From: Terriglobia bacterium
GTDB lineage: Bacteria; Acidobacteriota; Terriglobia; UBA7540
Length of the DNA: 50,549 nt
Direction of reading: 5' to 3'
NCBI GenBank assembly: GCA_030040995.1
Contig: JASHOS010000170.1
Location: 1 to 50,549 of the forward strand
Shown: positions 34,405 through 43,700 of the stretch, piece after piece
How the letters are laid out: the number at the start of each line of letters is the position of its first letter
Numbering within the stretch: the stretch's first letter is position 1
Translations under genes and position numbers: made by a program
Notes under the pieces: model-generated
Seen by the model: only the letters and a program-made list of their open reading frames with translations
What the model was told of the DNA's origin: nothing
Database searches by the model: none

Positions 34405-34638
34405 TTGCAACATACCATCAAGGCTGTCATCCGGCCAGGTGAGCAATCAGGATACGTTGCCGAGTGTCTGGGAATTCCGGTCGTAACACAAGGGAGGACA
34501 CTGGATGAAGTGTCTGCTAATCTGCGGGAGGCTGTCGCCCTGCACTTGGAAGGCGAAGACTTGGCGGACATAGGTCTTGCGGCTTACCCTTCCATCCTCG
34601 TGACGTTCGAGTTGGAGGCCCTTCCTGCCCCGGCTTAA
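34405..34638 (+). CDS. hicB: HicB-family antitoxin
   Basis: The 77-residue protein shows the HicB partial RNase-H-like fold motif: HTIKAVIRPGEQSGYVAECL near 3-22, then GIPVVTQGRTLDEVSANLRE, AVALHLEGED and a short tail. HicB neutralises the HicA mRNA interferase and represses the operon. The likely start is TTG 34405; no ATG in frame lies near. The hicA reading frame begins at 34625, inside the last codons of hicB, the usual overlapping arrangement, except that the antitoxin is first. The toxin gene is frameshifted, so this antitoxin may be solitary now. Confidence 0.85.
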   Translation: MQHTIKAVIRPGEQSGYVAECLGIPVVTQGRTLDEVSANLREAVALHLEGEDLADIGLAAYPSILVTFELEALPAPA

Positions 34639-34869
34639 GCGGCTGTCAGGAAGGGAAGTCGCAGCCATACTGCGCCGGTTCGGATTCGAAGTGGTCTCTC
34701 AACGAGGCAGCCACATGAAGCTGAGCGCACGAGGCAAGGCGGAGTCCATGATACGCTGACAGTTCCCGAGCACCGAGAACTCGACACAGGGACCTGCCGC
34801 GCAATCCTTCGCCATGCCGCACGTTACATTCCGTTGTCTCAGTTGTCTCCCTTCTTTTACTCCGATTAA
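34625..34869 (+). pseudogene. hicA: Frameshifted hicA toxin remnant
   Basis: The frame from CTG 34625 reads a clear HicA N-terminus (PRLKRLSGREVAAILRRFGF; VVSQRGSHMKLSARGKAES), with GGAG seven bases upstream, but hits TGA at 34757-34759. From 34747 another frame continues with the expected C-terminal part DTLTVPEHRELDTGTCRAIL and ends ...PFFYSD at 34869. Adding one base in the CC run at 34746-34747 rejoins the two (E-S-H-D-T-L-T). The conserved Gly and His of the RNA-binding face (RGSH) remain. Either the toxin is inactivated, or the base loss is a sequencing/assembly error. The start codon CTG instead of ATG is a second sign of decay. Confidence 0.8.
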
Positions 34870-34977
34870 GAGCCGTATTTGCCAAACAGCAGTTGGCGCT
34901 GGATTAAGCGAAAAGGGGATCGAGAGCCGATGGCGACGGGAGCACGCTTGAAACAGCATTCGAGAGAAGAATAACCT

Positions 34978-35598
34978 ATGGCCGGACAGAGCTTAGAACG
35001 GCGAGAAGTGTTGCGCGTTCTGGCGCTCGCCGCGGCTGCCAGCAAGTTTCCGGGGTTTTCCCGCTGGGCGCTGGCTTGCGGGCACGGTGAGGCGGAGAAA
35101 GCGCGCCCGAAGCCTGATCGCTACACCCCGCAATTTTTCACCACCCACGAGTACGCCACGGTTGAAAAACTGAGCGACATGATTTTGCCGGCCAATAGCT
35201 CTCCGGGAGCTGCAGAAGCAGGGGTCAGCGAGTTCATCGATTTCATGGTGGCAAGTGATCCTAACGTTCAATACCGGTTCCGCTATGGTTTGAGGTGGTT
35301 AGATATGCATGCTGATCAGCTTCACGGACGCCGTTTCTTAGATCTCCGCGCAGCGGAACAACAGGACCTCATGGATCACCTCGCCTATAAAGCGAGGTTC
35401 CGTGCCGGCGAAGAGGAGGGTCGCGATTTCTTCCGCCTAGTGCGCGAGTACACGGTGATGGGCTTCTACACGTCGAAAACTGGCTTGCAGGAGCTCGATT
35501 ATCCCGGGCTTCGGGTCTTCTACTCTTCGACTCCCCGTTGTCCTCATCCCGGCAATCCAGAACATCGGAACTTGCCAGCACCGGCCATTTCCCCCTAA
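34978..35598 (+). CDS. Gluconate 2-dehydrogenase subunit 3 family protein
   Basis: The 206-residue protein resembles the small (gamma/subunit 3) partner of membrane-bound flavin sugar dehydrogenases. A twin-arginine-like start (ERREVLRVLALAAAASKF) is followed by FFTTHEYATVEKLSDMILPA near 52-71, YRFRYGLRWLDMHA near 98-111 and FYTSKTGLQELDYPGLRVFY near 161-180. In FAD-glucose and gluconate dehydrogenases this subunit escorts the GMC flavoprotein through the Tat pathway; the GMC gene follows 175 bases downstream with no signal of its own, which fits. GAGAGAAG precedes the ATG. Confidence 0.88.
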   Translation: MAGQSLERREVLRVLALAAAASKFPGFSRWALACGHGEAEKARPKPDRYTPQFFTTHEYATVEKLSDMILPANSSPGAAEAGVSEFIDFMVASDPNVQYRFRYGLRWLDMHADQLHGRRFLDLRAAEQQDLMDHLAYKARFRAGEEEGRDFFRLVREYTVMGFYTSKTGLQELDYPGLRVFYSSTPRCPHPGNPEHRNLPAPAISP

Positions 35599-35689
35599 GT
35601 TCTGTCTTATCAGGATCATTCTTTTCCAAACTTTGGATGCTCCCTGATATAGTATCCAGGGTGTCCGTCTTAGGGACTGCTGGAAATCG

Positions 35690-35754
35690 ATAGCTGAAAG
35701 CTAACAGCTTGCTCTTGCGTTTGCTGAAAGCTGACCGCTGAATGCTGACAGCTT
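35690..35754. repeat. AGCTGAAAGCT-type repeat between subunit 3 and GMC genes
   Basis: ATAGCTGAAAGCTAACAGCT and, later, GCTGAAAGCTGACCGCTGAA form tandem, partly palindromic units. A related pair of arms occurs at 48568-48667. The repeat occupies the 175-base gap between two genes expected to be co-expressed. Confidence 0.5.
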
Positions 35755-35773
35755 CCTTTTGAGGTAATCTTTC

Positions 35774-37432
35774 GTGGCTCAGAAAGTATATGACGCGATT
35801 GTGGTCGGCAGCGGCGCCGGTGGAGGCATGGCTATTAAGACGCTCTGCGAGGCTGGTCTTAAAGTTTGCTGCCTGAATGCGGGAAGGCGCTTCGACCCCG
35901 CGAAAGACTTCCGCAACCACAAGCAGTCTTATGACATGAAGTATCGTGGCTTCGGCGATCCTCGAAAGCGCGACAAGTATTACCACATAGAAGACGAATA
36001 CACTCAGGGATTGTGGGAACACGAAATCACGTACACCGTGGCGCCTGGATCGAGATGGGAGTGGCCGCGCTGTTTTGCTGTTGGCGGGAAGACGAATTTT
36101 TGGGGCCGCTCCGCCGCTCGCATGGGTGACATTGACTTTAAAGCCGCGAGTCTCGACGGCTACGACGTAGACTGGCCCGTCGCCTACGAAGAAATAGCGC
36201 CCTATTACACGCGGGCTGAGCGGATGATTGGCGTGGCCAGCACCGTCCAGCACCGGCCCAGCAATCCGGACGGCGTTTACCTGCCTCCCATGAACTTTCG
36301 CTGTCTGGATTACATTCTTCAGAGCGGATGCAACAAGGTCAGGGTTCCGTATCTGCCCGACCGCGAAGCGCAGTTAACGGTCCCGTACGCCGGCCATCCG
36401 CCGTGCCATTACTGCGGGAACTGCACGGAGGGATGTGATACCGGGTCGTTTTTCTCAACCCCGTGGTTCTTCCTGCCGCTCGCCGAGAAGACAGGGAACC
36501 TTGATTTGCGCACGAACACATACGCTACGCGCGTTCTGGTGAACCAGGACGGCAAGGCAAACGGCATCGGCTACATTGACCGTGAAACCCGCAAGGACAT
36601 CGAAGTTTACGGAAAGGTAGTTGTGCTGGCAGCTTCCTGTGTGGCCACCCCGCAACTCATGCTGAATTCCAAATCCCGCCATTGGCCCGATGGAATCGCT
36701 AATTCCAGCGGGCAGGTAGGCCGCAATCTCTGCGATCATCTTTACGGGACCACGGCCTACGGCTATTTACCCCAATTATTGGGCCAGCCGAGCTTCCCGG
36801 ACAACATTTCAAACGCCCAGATCGCGTGGATGCCGCGCTGGCAAAATCTGAAGAACCCTCATGAGGAAAAGTACATTCACGGCTACTCGATTTATCCTAC
36901 GGGAGGCTGCGACGAGTTTCCGTGGTACTACGATCAAATCGAAGGATACGGTGCCGATTTCAAGCAGAAGATCAAGGCATTCTATCCCACGCCTGTCTCT
37001 TTTTACTGCCAATGTCCCTCTTTGCGGAGCGATACCAACTATGTGGATATCGACCCTCATGTGAAAGACATTTACGGTAATCCGGTCGCCCGAATCCACT
37101 TTGATTGGGGTCCGAACGAACTTCTGATGTGGGAACAGGCGAAGGACGTTTGCGCACAGGTGATCAAGGCCGCAGGCGGAGAGGTTTGGGGGACGGGAGA
37201 GCATCCGAACACGCCCGGCTACAGCCTGCATGAGACCGGTACATGCCGGATGGGTAACGATCCGCGGAAGTTCGTGACCAATCGCTTTGGGCAGACGCAC
37301 GACGTACCCAATCTCTACATTTGCGATGCCAGCGTCTTTTTGAACTGCACCGATAAGACAACAACGCTTTCCATACTCGCGTTCTCCCTCCGGACTTGCG
37401 AGTATCTCATCGAGCAGATGCGGACAGCGTGA
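35774..37432 (+). CDS. GMC-type FAD sugar/polyol dehydrogenase with Cys cluster
   Basis: The 552-residue flavoprotein opens with the dinucleotide fold DAIVVGSGAGGGMAIKTLCE (GxGxxG at 12-17), then GGKTNFWGRSAARMGDIDF near 104-122. C211, C214, C217 and C221 (CHYCGNCTEGCDTG) form a cluster like the one near the same place in FAD-glucose dehydrogenase alpha subunits, which hold a 3Fe-4S cluster. The C-terminus has the catalytic His region LHETGTCRMG near 485 and NCTDKTTTLSI near 523. GTG 35774 follows GAGGT. It has no signal of its own and likely hitchhikes through Tat with the preceding subunit 3. No dedicated cytochrome subunit is adjacent. The probable role is periplasmic oxidation of a sugar or glycoside. 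Confidence 0.9.
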   Translation: MAQKVYDAIVVGSGAGGGMAIKTLCEAGLKVCCLNAGRRFDPAKDFRNHKQSYDMKYRGFGDPRKRDKYYHIEDEYTQGLWEHEITYTVAPGSRWEWPRCFAVGGKTNFWGRSAARMGDIDFKAASLDGYDVDWPVAYEEIAPYYTRAERMIGVASTVQHRPSNPDGVYLPPMNFRCLDYILQSGCNKVRVPYLPDREAQLTVPYAGHPPCHYCGNCTEGCDTGSFFSTPWFFLPLAEKTGNLDLRTNTYATRVLVNQDGKANGIGYIDRETRKDIEVYGKVVVLAASCVATPQLMLNSKSRHWPDGIANSSGQVGRNLCDHLYGTTAYGYLPQLLGQPSFPDNISNAQIAWMPRWQNLKNPHEEKYIHGYSIYPTGGCDEFPWYYDQIEGYGADFKQKIKAFYPTPVSFYCQCPSLRSDTNYVDIDPHVKDIYGNPVARIHFDWGPNELLMWEQAKDVCAQVIKAAGGEVWGTGEHPNTPGYSLHETGTCRMGNDPRKFVTNRFGQTHDVPNLYICDASVFLNCTDKTTTLSILAFSLRTCEYLIEQMRTA

Positions 37433-37516
37433 GTGGGTAGCGCAGAGTCTCGAAAAGCACGGGACTCAGCGCTTCAGGGCCGTAAAACGCTTTTTTCTTG
37501 CCAGATTTTCCGGGTA

Positions 37517-37663
37517 CCCCCTCACCCGCCTTCGGGCAGGAGCCGCTCCGTCGCTGAGCTCTGGAGCGTAAGCGACCTTCGGTGGGCGCAGGCCCGGCCC
37601 GCGCCGGCTGGAGAAAGCGCCGGCCGCGGTCCACCCTCTCCCCCCAAGGGGGCGAGGGCAGGG
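37517..37663. repeat. GC-rich repeat, reverse copy with 72-base insert
   Basis: A reverse-oriented member of the 1997-2065 family: CCCCTCACCCGCC ... CACCCTCTCCCCCCAAGGGG. In its middle, 37537-37610, it holds an AGGAGCCGCTCCGTCGCTGA ... CAGGCCCGGCCCGCGC segment nearly identical to one at 46547-46614. The remainder of the gap 37433-37759 shows no gene. Confidence 0.6.
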
Positions 37664-37759
37664 TTTCCTCTGATTTGGTTGCGGCTCTGAGGCGCTGTGC
37701 TGCCACCTGGAACCTGACGCCTGGTACCTGGCTGAAACCTTACCCTGATACAATGCGGA

Positions 37760-38941
37760 ATGCCTGACCGGAAGGGATCGAGGATGAACAGCGAAGAAGA
37801 AAGGCATGCAGCAGGTATGAACCGGCGTGACCTTCTGCGCGCAATGACTGTCGCGCCGGCGGCCGCGCTGATTCCGGAAGCTTCGGGTGGCGCGAGCGAC
37901 GGCGCCGCAGAGTTCTCGTTTCCTGCCGACACGGCAAATCCCGCCAACTCCGGCCCGGTCCGGGAAATCCGTGATCCCGGGACCAAAATTCGAATCAGCG
38001 TCTTTGATACGGCGTTTGCGAATCTTGCGACGGAGCAGATGATCGATGTCGTGAAAGAGATGAAGATTGAAGCAGTGGAGATTGGCTCCGGTAACGATCC
38101 AGGGCAGGCTCACTGCGACCGCGAAGCTTTGTTGGCGGACCGCGGCAAGTTCCGCGCCTATTTGGACCTTTTTGAGAAAAACGGACTGGCCATCAGCGCT
38201 TTCAGTTGTCACGGCAATCCCGTTCATCCGGACCGGGCTCGCGCTCAGCGCGAGGATCGTGTCTACCGGCAGTCCATTGACCTCGCTTCAAGAGCTGGCG
38301 TGGACCACATCGTTTGTTTCTCCGGCTGTCCGGGCGACGGAACCGGGAAATACCCCAACTGGATTCAATCTCTCGAGACCGACGAGTTTGTCCATATTCT
38401 TGATTGGCAATGGAACCAGGTGCTGATTCCTTACTGGAGGGATCTTGCTGCTTACGCTCGCCAGCGCAACGTGAAACTCGCCCTTGAAATGGACTCGGGG
38501 TATTCGGTTTACAACGTAGGGTCGCTCCTCAAGCTGCGCCAGGCCACTGGAGAGAATATCGGCGCCAATCTCGATCTGAGCGGCCTGTTCCAACTCGGTG
38601 TCGACGCCGTGGCGGTCGTTCAAGAACTTGGGGAGAACGGCGCCCTCTATCATATGCACGGCAAGGACATTCTGCTGAACCTGCGGAACACCGCCGTCAA
38701 CGGCCTGGTGGATCTGACACCTTACGAAGATATTGTTCATCGGTCGTGGTCCTATGCCGACATTGGCTTCGGGCACGACCTGGGGGAGTGGAAAGCGATC
38801 GTCGAAATGCTTCAGGCCGTCGGCTACAATCATGTGATCAGCATCGAGCACGAATCGCCCTTTACGTCGAGTCGCGTCGGCGTCGCCCGGAGCGCTCAGG
38901 CCTTGCAACAAATCCTTCTCGATCGCGCGCAGATACTCTGA
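37760..38941 (+). CDS. Tat-exported TIM-barrel sugar isomerase/epimerase-like protein
   Basis: The 393-residue frame contains a twin-arginine signal (NRRDLLRAMTVAPAAALIPE) at about residues 21-40, followed by an AP-endonuclease-2-like TIM barrel. Motifs: IRISVFDTAFANLATEQMID near 75-94, AISAFSCHGNPVHPDRA near 145-160, VKLALEMDSGYSVYNVGS near 237-254, ALYHMHGKDI near 293 and HVISIEHESPFTSSRVGVAR near 358-377. Starts at ATG 37784 or 37817 would place the signal closer to the N-terminus and are possible. It is followed 48 bases later by the Gfo/Idh/MocA gene and preceded by the GMC gene, so it is probably part of the sugar-oxidation group. Its substrate is unknown. Confidence 0.85.
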   Translation: MPDRKGSRMNSEEERHAAGMNRRDLLRAMTVAPAAALIPEASGGASDGAAEFSFPADTANPANSGPVREIRDPGTKIRISVFDTAFANLATEQMIDVVKEMKIEAVEIGSGNDPGQAHCDREALLADRGKFRAYLDLFEKNGLAISAFSCHGNPVHPDRARAQREDRVYRQSIDLASRAGVDHIVCFSGCPGDGTGKYPNWIQSLETDEFVHILDWQWNQVLIPYWRDLAAYARQRNVKLALEMDSGYSVYNVGSLLKLRQATGENIGANLDLSGLFQLGVDAVAVVQELGENGALYHMHGKDILLNLRNTAVNGLVDLTPYEDIVHRSWSYADIGFGHDLGEWKAIVEMLQAVGYNHVISIEHESPFTSSRVGVARSAQALQQILLDRAQIL

Positions 38942-38989
38942 TGCTGCTGAAAAGCTTTCAAATCCAAACTTTCTGAGGAGGTTTCATTC

Positions 38990-40366
38990 ATGAAAAGGAA
39001 CGGCGTTTCCAGGCGCGATTTCATGCGCACGTCGGCGGGCGCGGGAATGACACTAGCTGCCAAACCGTTTTTGTTGGAAGCTCAGCCCAGGGGAGAAGGC
39101 GGCCAAGCTATGGCTCCGAGCGGCGGCCCCGTCCGCTTCGGCATGGTGGGTATCGGCATGGAAGGCTCTGGCGTGTTGGACACATCAGTCCGCTTACCGA
39201 ACGCCGAATGCGTTGCGGCGTGCGATCTCTATGATGGGCGACACACGCTTGCCAACGAAATAATCAGCGGCGCAACAGGCAAGACTGTGCCCACAACGCG
39301 CCGTTACCAGGATCTTCTCGACAACAAGGAGATCGACTGCATTGTGGCCGCCGTTCCGGACCACTGGCACAAACAGATCATTGTGGATAGCTGCAACGCG
39401 GGCAAGGACGTTTACTGCGAAAAGCCGATGACCCACAAGGTGGAAGAGGGATTCGAGATTATCGACGCGGCCCAAAGGAATAACCGCATCGTACAGATCG
39501 GCAGCCAGCGGCGGAGCTCCATCAATTTCGCCAGAGCCAAGCAGCTTATCAGCCAGGGCGCAATCGGCGAGGTTCATTATGTCCAAGCGATCCTTGGCCG
39601 CAATAGCCCGTGTGGCGCATGGGTCTATCCGCCCCCGCCTGATCTTTCGCCTGAAAACCTCGACTGGGAAACATGGCTTGGCGATGCGCCCAAGCGGCCC
39701 TTCGACCCCATCCGCTTCGCGCGCTGGCGCGCCTTCAGAGATTACGGTGAAGGTTTGCCTGGCGACCTCTTCGTCCATACCCTCACTGGTATTCACTACG
39801 TTATGGATTTAAACGCTCCGCCAGAGCGGGCGCAGACCAGCGGTGGACTTTTCCATTGGAAAGACGGCCGCGAATTCCCCGATTTGATGGCCACGCTCTA
39901 TGACTATCCCAGCCTCCGCGTTGCCGTTCTGATGACCCAGAACGCACACGAAGACGAAGTGACCCAGTTCCTCGGGACGCGAGGGATCATCAGCGTCTTC
40001 GGCGATGGCGACCATATGACACTTGCGCCGCAGGATGACCACGATCACGATCCCTGTTACTACACGTCCAGCTATCCAGCAAAGATGCAGGCCGCCTATG
40101 AGAAGGAGTGGCACCTGAAACACGACCCGAAGCCTGGCGAGGCCCGGCCCGTAGAAGCGGAGGAGACCTACGAGTACCCGCCCAATTACTCGGAATCCGA
40201 AGAGCACCTCTGGAATTTTTTCCAATCGGTAAGAACGCGGCAGCCATCCGTGGAAGATGCGGTCTTCGGCAATAACACCTCCATCGGCTGCCATATGGCC
40301 AACTACTCCTACTTTCATAAGACCGCCGCAATCTGGGATGCAAACGCCAGGAAGATAACGGGCTAG
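38990..40366 (+). CDS. Tat-exported Gfo/Idh/MocA oxidoreductase
   Basis: The 458-residue protein has a twin-arginine signal (SRRDFMRTSAGAGMTLAAK) and the Rossmann NAD(P)-binding fold VRFGMVGIGMEGSGVLDTSV near 45-64, then AAVPDHWHKQIIVDSCNAGK, the catalytic motif YCEKPMTH near 144-151 and IGSQRRSSINFARAKQLI. The C-terminal domain includes GDLFVHTLTGIHYVMDLNAP. Family members oxidise or isomerise sugars with a tightly bound nicotinamide; exported versions may keep NAD(H) bound and handle 3-keto sugars. It follows a TIM-barrel gene with a GAGGAGG site. The exported location makes free cytosolic NAD(H) unlikely as donor. Confidence 0.92.
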   Translation: MKRNGVSRRDFMRTSAGAGMTLAAKPFLLEAQPRGEGGQAMAPSGGPVRFGMVGIGMEGSGVLDTSVRLPNAECVAACDLYDGRHTLANEIISGATGKTVPTTRRYQDLLDNKEIDCIVAAVPDHWHKQIIVDSCNAGKDVYCEKPMTHKVEEGFEIIDAAQRNNRIVQIGSQRRSSINFARAKQLISQGAIGEVHYVQAILGRNSPCGAWVYPPPPDLSPENLDWETWLGDAPKRPFDPIRFARWRAFRDYGEGLPGDLFVHTLTGIHYVMDLNAPPERAQTSGGLFHWKDGREFPDLMATLYDYPSLRVAVLMTQNAHEDEVTQFLGTRGIISVFGDGDHMTLAPQDDHDHDPCYYTSSYPAKMQAAYEKEWHLKHDPKPGEARPVEAEETYEYPPNYSESEEHLWNFFQSVRTRQPSVEDAVFGNNTSIGCHMANYSYFHKTAAIWDANARKITG

Positions 40367-40430
40367 GGTTGGCCGCAAAAATAATGCGCATAATTACGTA
40401 ACGTCTACCTATGGCCAGGATGCGCGCTGT

Positions 40431-40696
40431 CGCAGGGCACGACTTCAGTCGTGCCGACTTGAGGCAAGAGGAATAGGCGGCTTTAGCCACTGGGGTCCTC
40501 AGGGGCTAAACAGGCTGCGGAAAAACTCCCCTGAGAGCCCCAAATGGCGCTCGTCAAGATTTGTAAGTTATTGATTCTCCGTTCGAGCGACCGCCATTTT
40601 CGGCCGATTTTGACTCCGAAAAGCCGTTTTTCCGCAACCTGTAAAGCCCGATCGAGAAGGTGGGCTTTTGCGGCACGACTGAAGTCGTGCCCTGCG
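40431..40696. repeat. Nested inverted-repeat element
   Basis: The outer arms 40431-40455 and 40672-40696 are perfect 25-bp inverted repeats, and each arm can itself fold (GGCACGACT pairing with AGTCGTGCC). Inner arms CAGGCTGCGGAAAAACTC (about 40510-40527) and CGTTTTTCCGCAACCTG (about 40625-40641) also pair, with few mismatches, and resemble ends of IS1182-like elements. No transposase is present. It fills the 402-base gap upstream of the DUF5107 gene. Confidence 0.65.
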
Positions 40697-40768
40697 ACGA
40701 CGGTCATGCGCATCTTTTGCCGTAGGCAAGTCAGGCAGAAACTCCGCTCTCAGTTATGGAAGAGCCGC

Positions 40769-43700
40769 ATGATGTTTCGAAGAATCCTCATCAGCCTGAG
40801 TGTTGCGCTGGGCATCGTTCTTGTCCAACCCTCATACGCCGCCCAGGTTCGCGTCCGGCAAGGAACGATCGGCATTCCCACATACCTATTGGGACCGCCG
40901 GATCCTAATCCGCCGTTTCCGCTCGTAAACTCGCACAACATCTATCCCTACACCGCTCTCGACGACCTGACCGCAGCCAAGAAAACACTGACCTACCAGG
41001 CAATTTACCTGGAAAATGAGTACCTGAAAGCCACAATCTTGCCGGGCCTGGACGGGCGCGTCTATTCGCTCTATGACAAGGTTGCGAAGCGCGAGGTTTT
41101 CTATCGCAACAACGTCATCAAGTACGGCTTGGTGGGCTTGCGGGGCGCCTGGATTTCCGGCGGGATTGAGTTCAACTTCCCGAACGGACATACCACGGAT
41201 ACCGTCTCGCCCGTGGACCGGTGCATCCGGCAAAATCCTGACGGTAGCGCCACAGTCACCGTGGGTGACGTGGACCAGGTGAGCAACATGTATTGGCAAG
41301 TTGCACTGACGTTGCGGCCGGGAGTCGCGCGGCTGGAGCAGCGCGTCACCCTGCTCAACTCAACGTCTCTGCCTGAACTTTACTGGTGGTGGGCTAATGC
41401 TTCCGTGCCGGCCACGCCGGATATGCAGTTTATTTACCCTATGCGAGAGGCCAATCCGCACTCGCACACCGAGATTTGGACGTTTCCAGACTGGAAAGGC
41501 GTCGATTACAGTTGGTATAAAAACGTGCGCCATGCCACCTCGCTTTTCGGCGTTGACGTCCACCGTGACTTTTTTGGCGCTTACTACCACAAGGCGGACG
41601 ATGGCGTTATCCACGTTGCGGATTACCACCAGGTTTACGGCAAGAAGACCTGGACGTGGGGAGTGGCAGGCGATGGGCTGATCTGGACACGGTTGTTGAC
41701 GGACAATGACGGCCCCTACAACGAGATTCAGGCCGGCCGTTTTCAGACCCAGCTAAGCCAGGAAGTGATGCCTCCTCACCGAGTCGAAACGTGGACTGAA
41801 TATTGGTATCCGGTGCAAGGCCTGGGTAGCGGATTCGTCGAAGGCACGCCGCAATTCGCCATTAACGCTGTCTGGCCTTCCATAAGTGCGTCAGAAAAAT
41901 CCGCCGTGGACCTTGCCGTGAGTCCGGCGGTGGCGCTTGACGGCGCAAAGATAGAGGTGAAACTGGGAAACCAGACGCTGAAGGAGTTTGCCCCAGTATC
42001 CTTCGAGCCGCTGGAGACAAAGAGATTTACGATTCCCGTTGCAGATATTGCGGCAGCCAGGAAACAACTTGATGTAACGATCCAAGACGCAGGCGGAAGC
42101 ATTCTCCTCCATTGGTTCGCCGGAGCGCCGATTGACGGGAATCAGAATCTGCCGTTAAAGCCCGGCGTTCACGCCATCAACCAAGAACCGGACCGTGAGC
42201 TGACGATCGAGGAGCTTTTCCTGCGCGGGGTGGACGCGGAAGGCGAAGGCACGCCGCTTGAAGCGGCGAGGATTTACAACGAAGTGCTCGCGCGTGATTC
42301 GGGATATGTGCCGGCCCTGATGAAGCTGGCGGCACGTCAATATCTGGCGGCGGATTTTCCGAGCGCAGAAGCGTTGATCGTGCGAGCGCTGGCTCGCGAT
42401 CCGAAAGATCCACGAGTCCAATATTTGGCCGGCGTGATTTACAGGGGTGCCGGTGAACTGCACACCGCCAAGGATGCTTTCTGGTCGGCGCTGCGGTTTG
42501 GAGGCGAGAAAGCCCCCGCGTTTCTCCAACTGGGCGAGATCTCGATTCAGCAAAAAGATTACTCGAGCGCGATGACGCTGTTACAGAAAGCAATAACCTA
42601 CAACCCCGGCGACGGCGTGGCGCAGAGCGACCTTGCGGTCGCACTGCGGCGGGCAGGAAACGTCCATGCGGCTGCCCACGTATCGGCTGAGGCAGTCCAA
42701 ATGATGCCTACGCTCCCTTATGCGCTCGCCGAGCGATGGCGCGATGAAGAACGCCTCGATCCTCGTTCCGCCCAAACCGAGCAGGCGGCGGATCAGTGGC
42801 GGCGCGCGGTGGGTTTCCGTTCGCAATCATATCTCGAAGCAGGTGCTTGGTATCGCCGGCTGGGCGATTTGGCATCTTCGGATTTTGTTCTGCGGGACGC
42901 TCTAAGGCACTTGGCATCGAAAAATCTATCTCCTCTCATCTACTACTACCTGGCAGCCAACACCTGGGACTCGGGAATGGCAGGCGGTACGGCTTACGCC
43001 GCGCGTGTGATCGAAGCCAACCCTGAGGCGGTTTTCCCGGACCGCGTGTCGGAAGCGGCGGTTCTCCGCGAAGCGCTCGCTCACAACCCTTTGGATTCCC
43101 GCGCCCAGTATTACCTTGGCAACTTCCTTTTTGCCCACGACCATTATCAGGAGGCCGCGCAGCAGTGGGGACACGCCGTTTCGGAAGGATATCGATATCC
43201 GGTTTTATTTCGAAACCTCGGCATTGATGCCTGGAAGGTTGAAAATCGCTTGCCGAGCGCCGCCCAGTATTACGCAAAAGCCATCGCACAGGACCCACAA
43301 GATTATCGGCTTTATGTCAATCTTGATGAGATCTATACCCAGCTCGGGGAAACAGCCGCACGGGCCAGGCTGCTTGCCGCGGCGCCATTAAGCGTTCAAG
43401 ACAAAGACACGGTCCGGGCGCGAAAGGTACTGCTCGATGTCGAGATGAAGCAGTATGACAAGGCGCTTGAAGCGCTCCACGGTCACGATTTCAAGCCTTG
43501 GGAAGGCGGCCAGATTATCCGTGATTTATTTGTCCTTGCAAATGTCGAAAAGGGCCGGCAGGCTTATGTGGCGCGGCATTTCAGCGTCGCCGAAAAAGCC
43601 TTTCGGGAGGCGATGACCTATCCGGATAACCTGGGCATTGGCCCGCCCGACAATCCACAGAACGAAGAGGCCCTCTATTGGCTGGGCAATACTCTGAAGG

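Noticed and set aside
37746-37760. GATACAAT just before the TIM-barrel gene as a leaderless promoter
   Set aside because: No -35 at a suitable distance, and later starts are possible; too weak to list.
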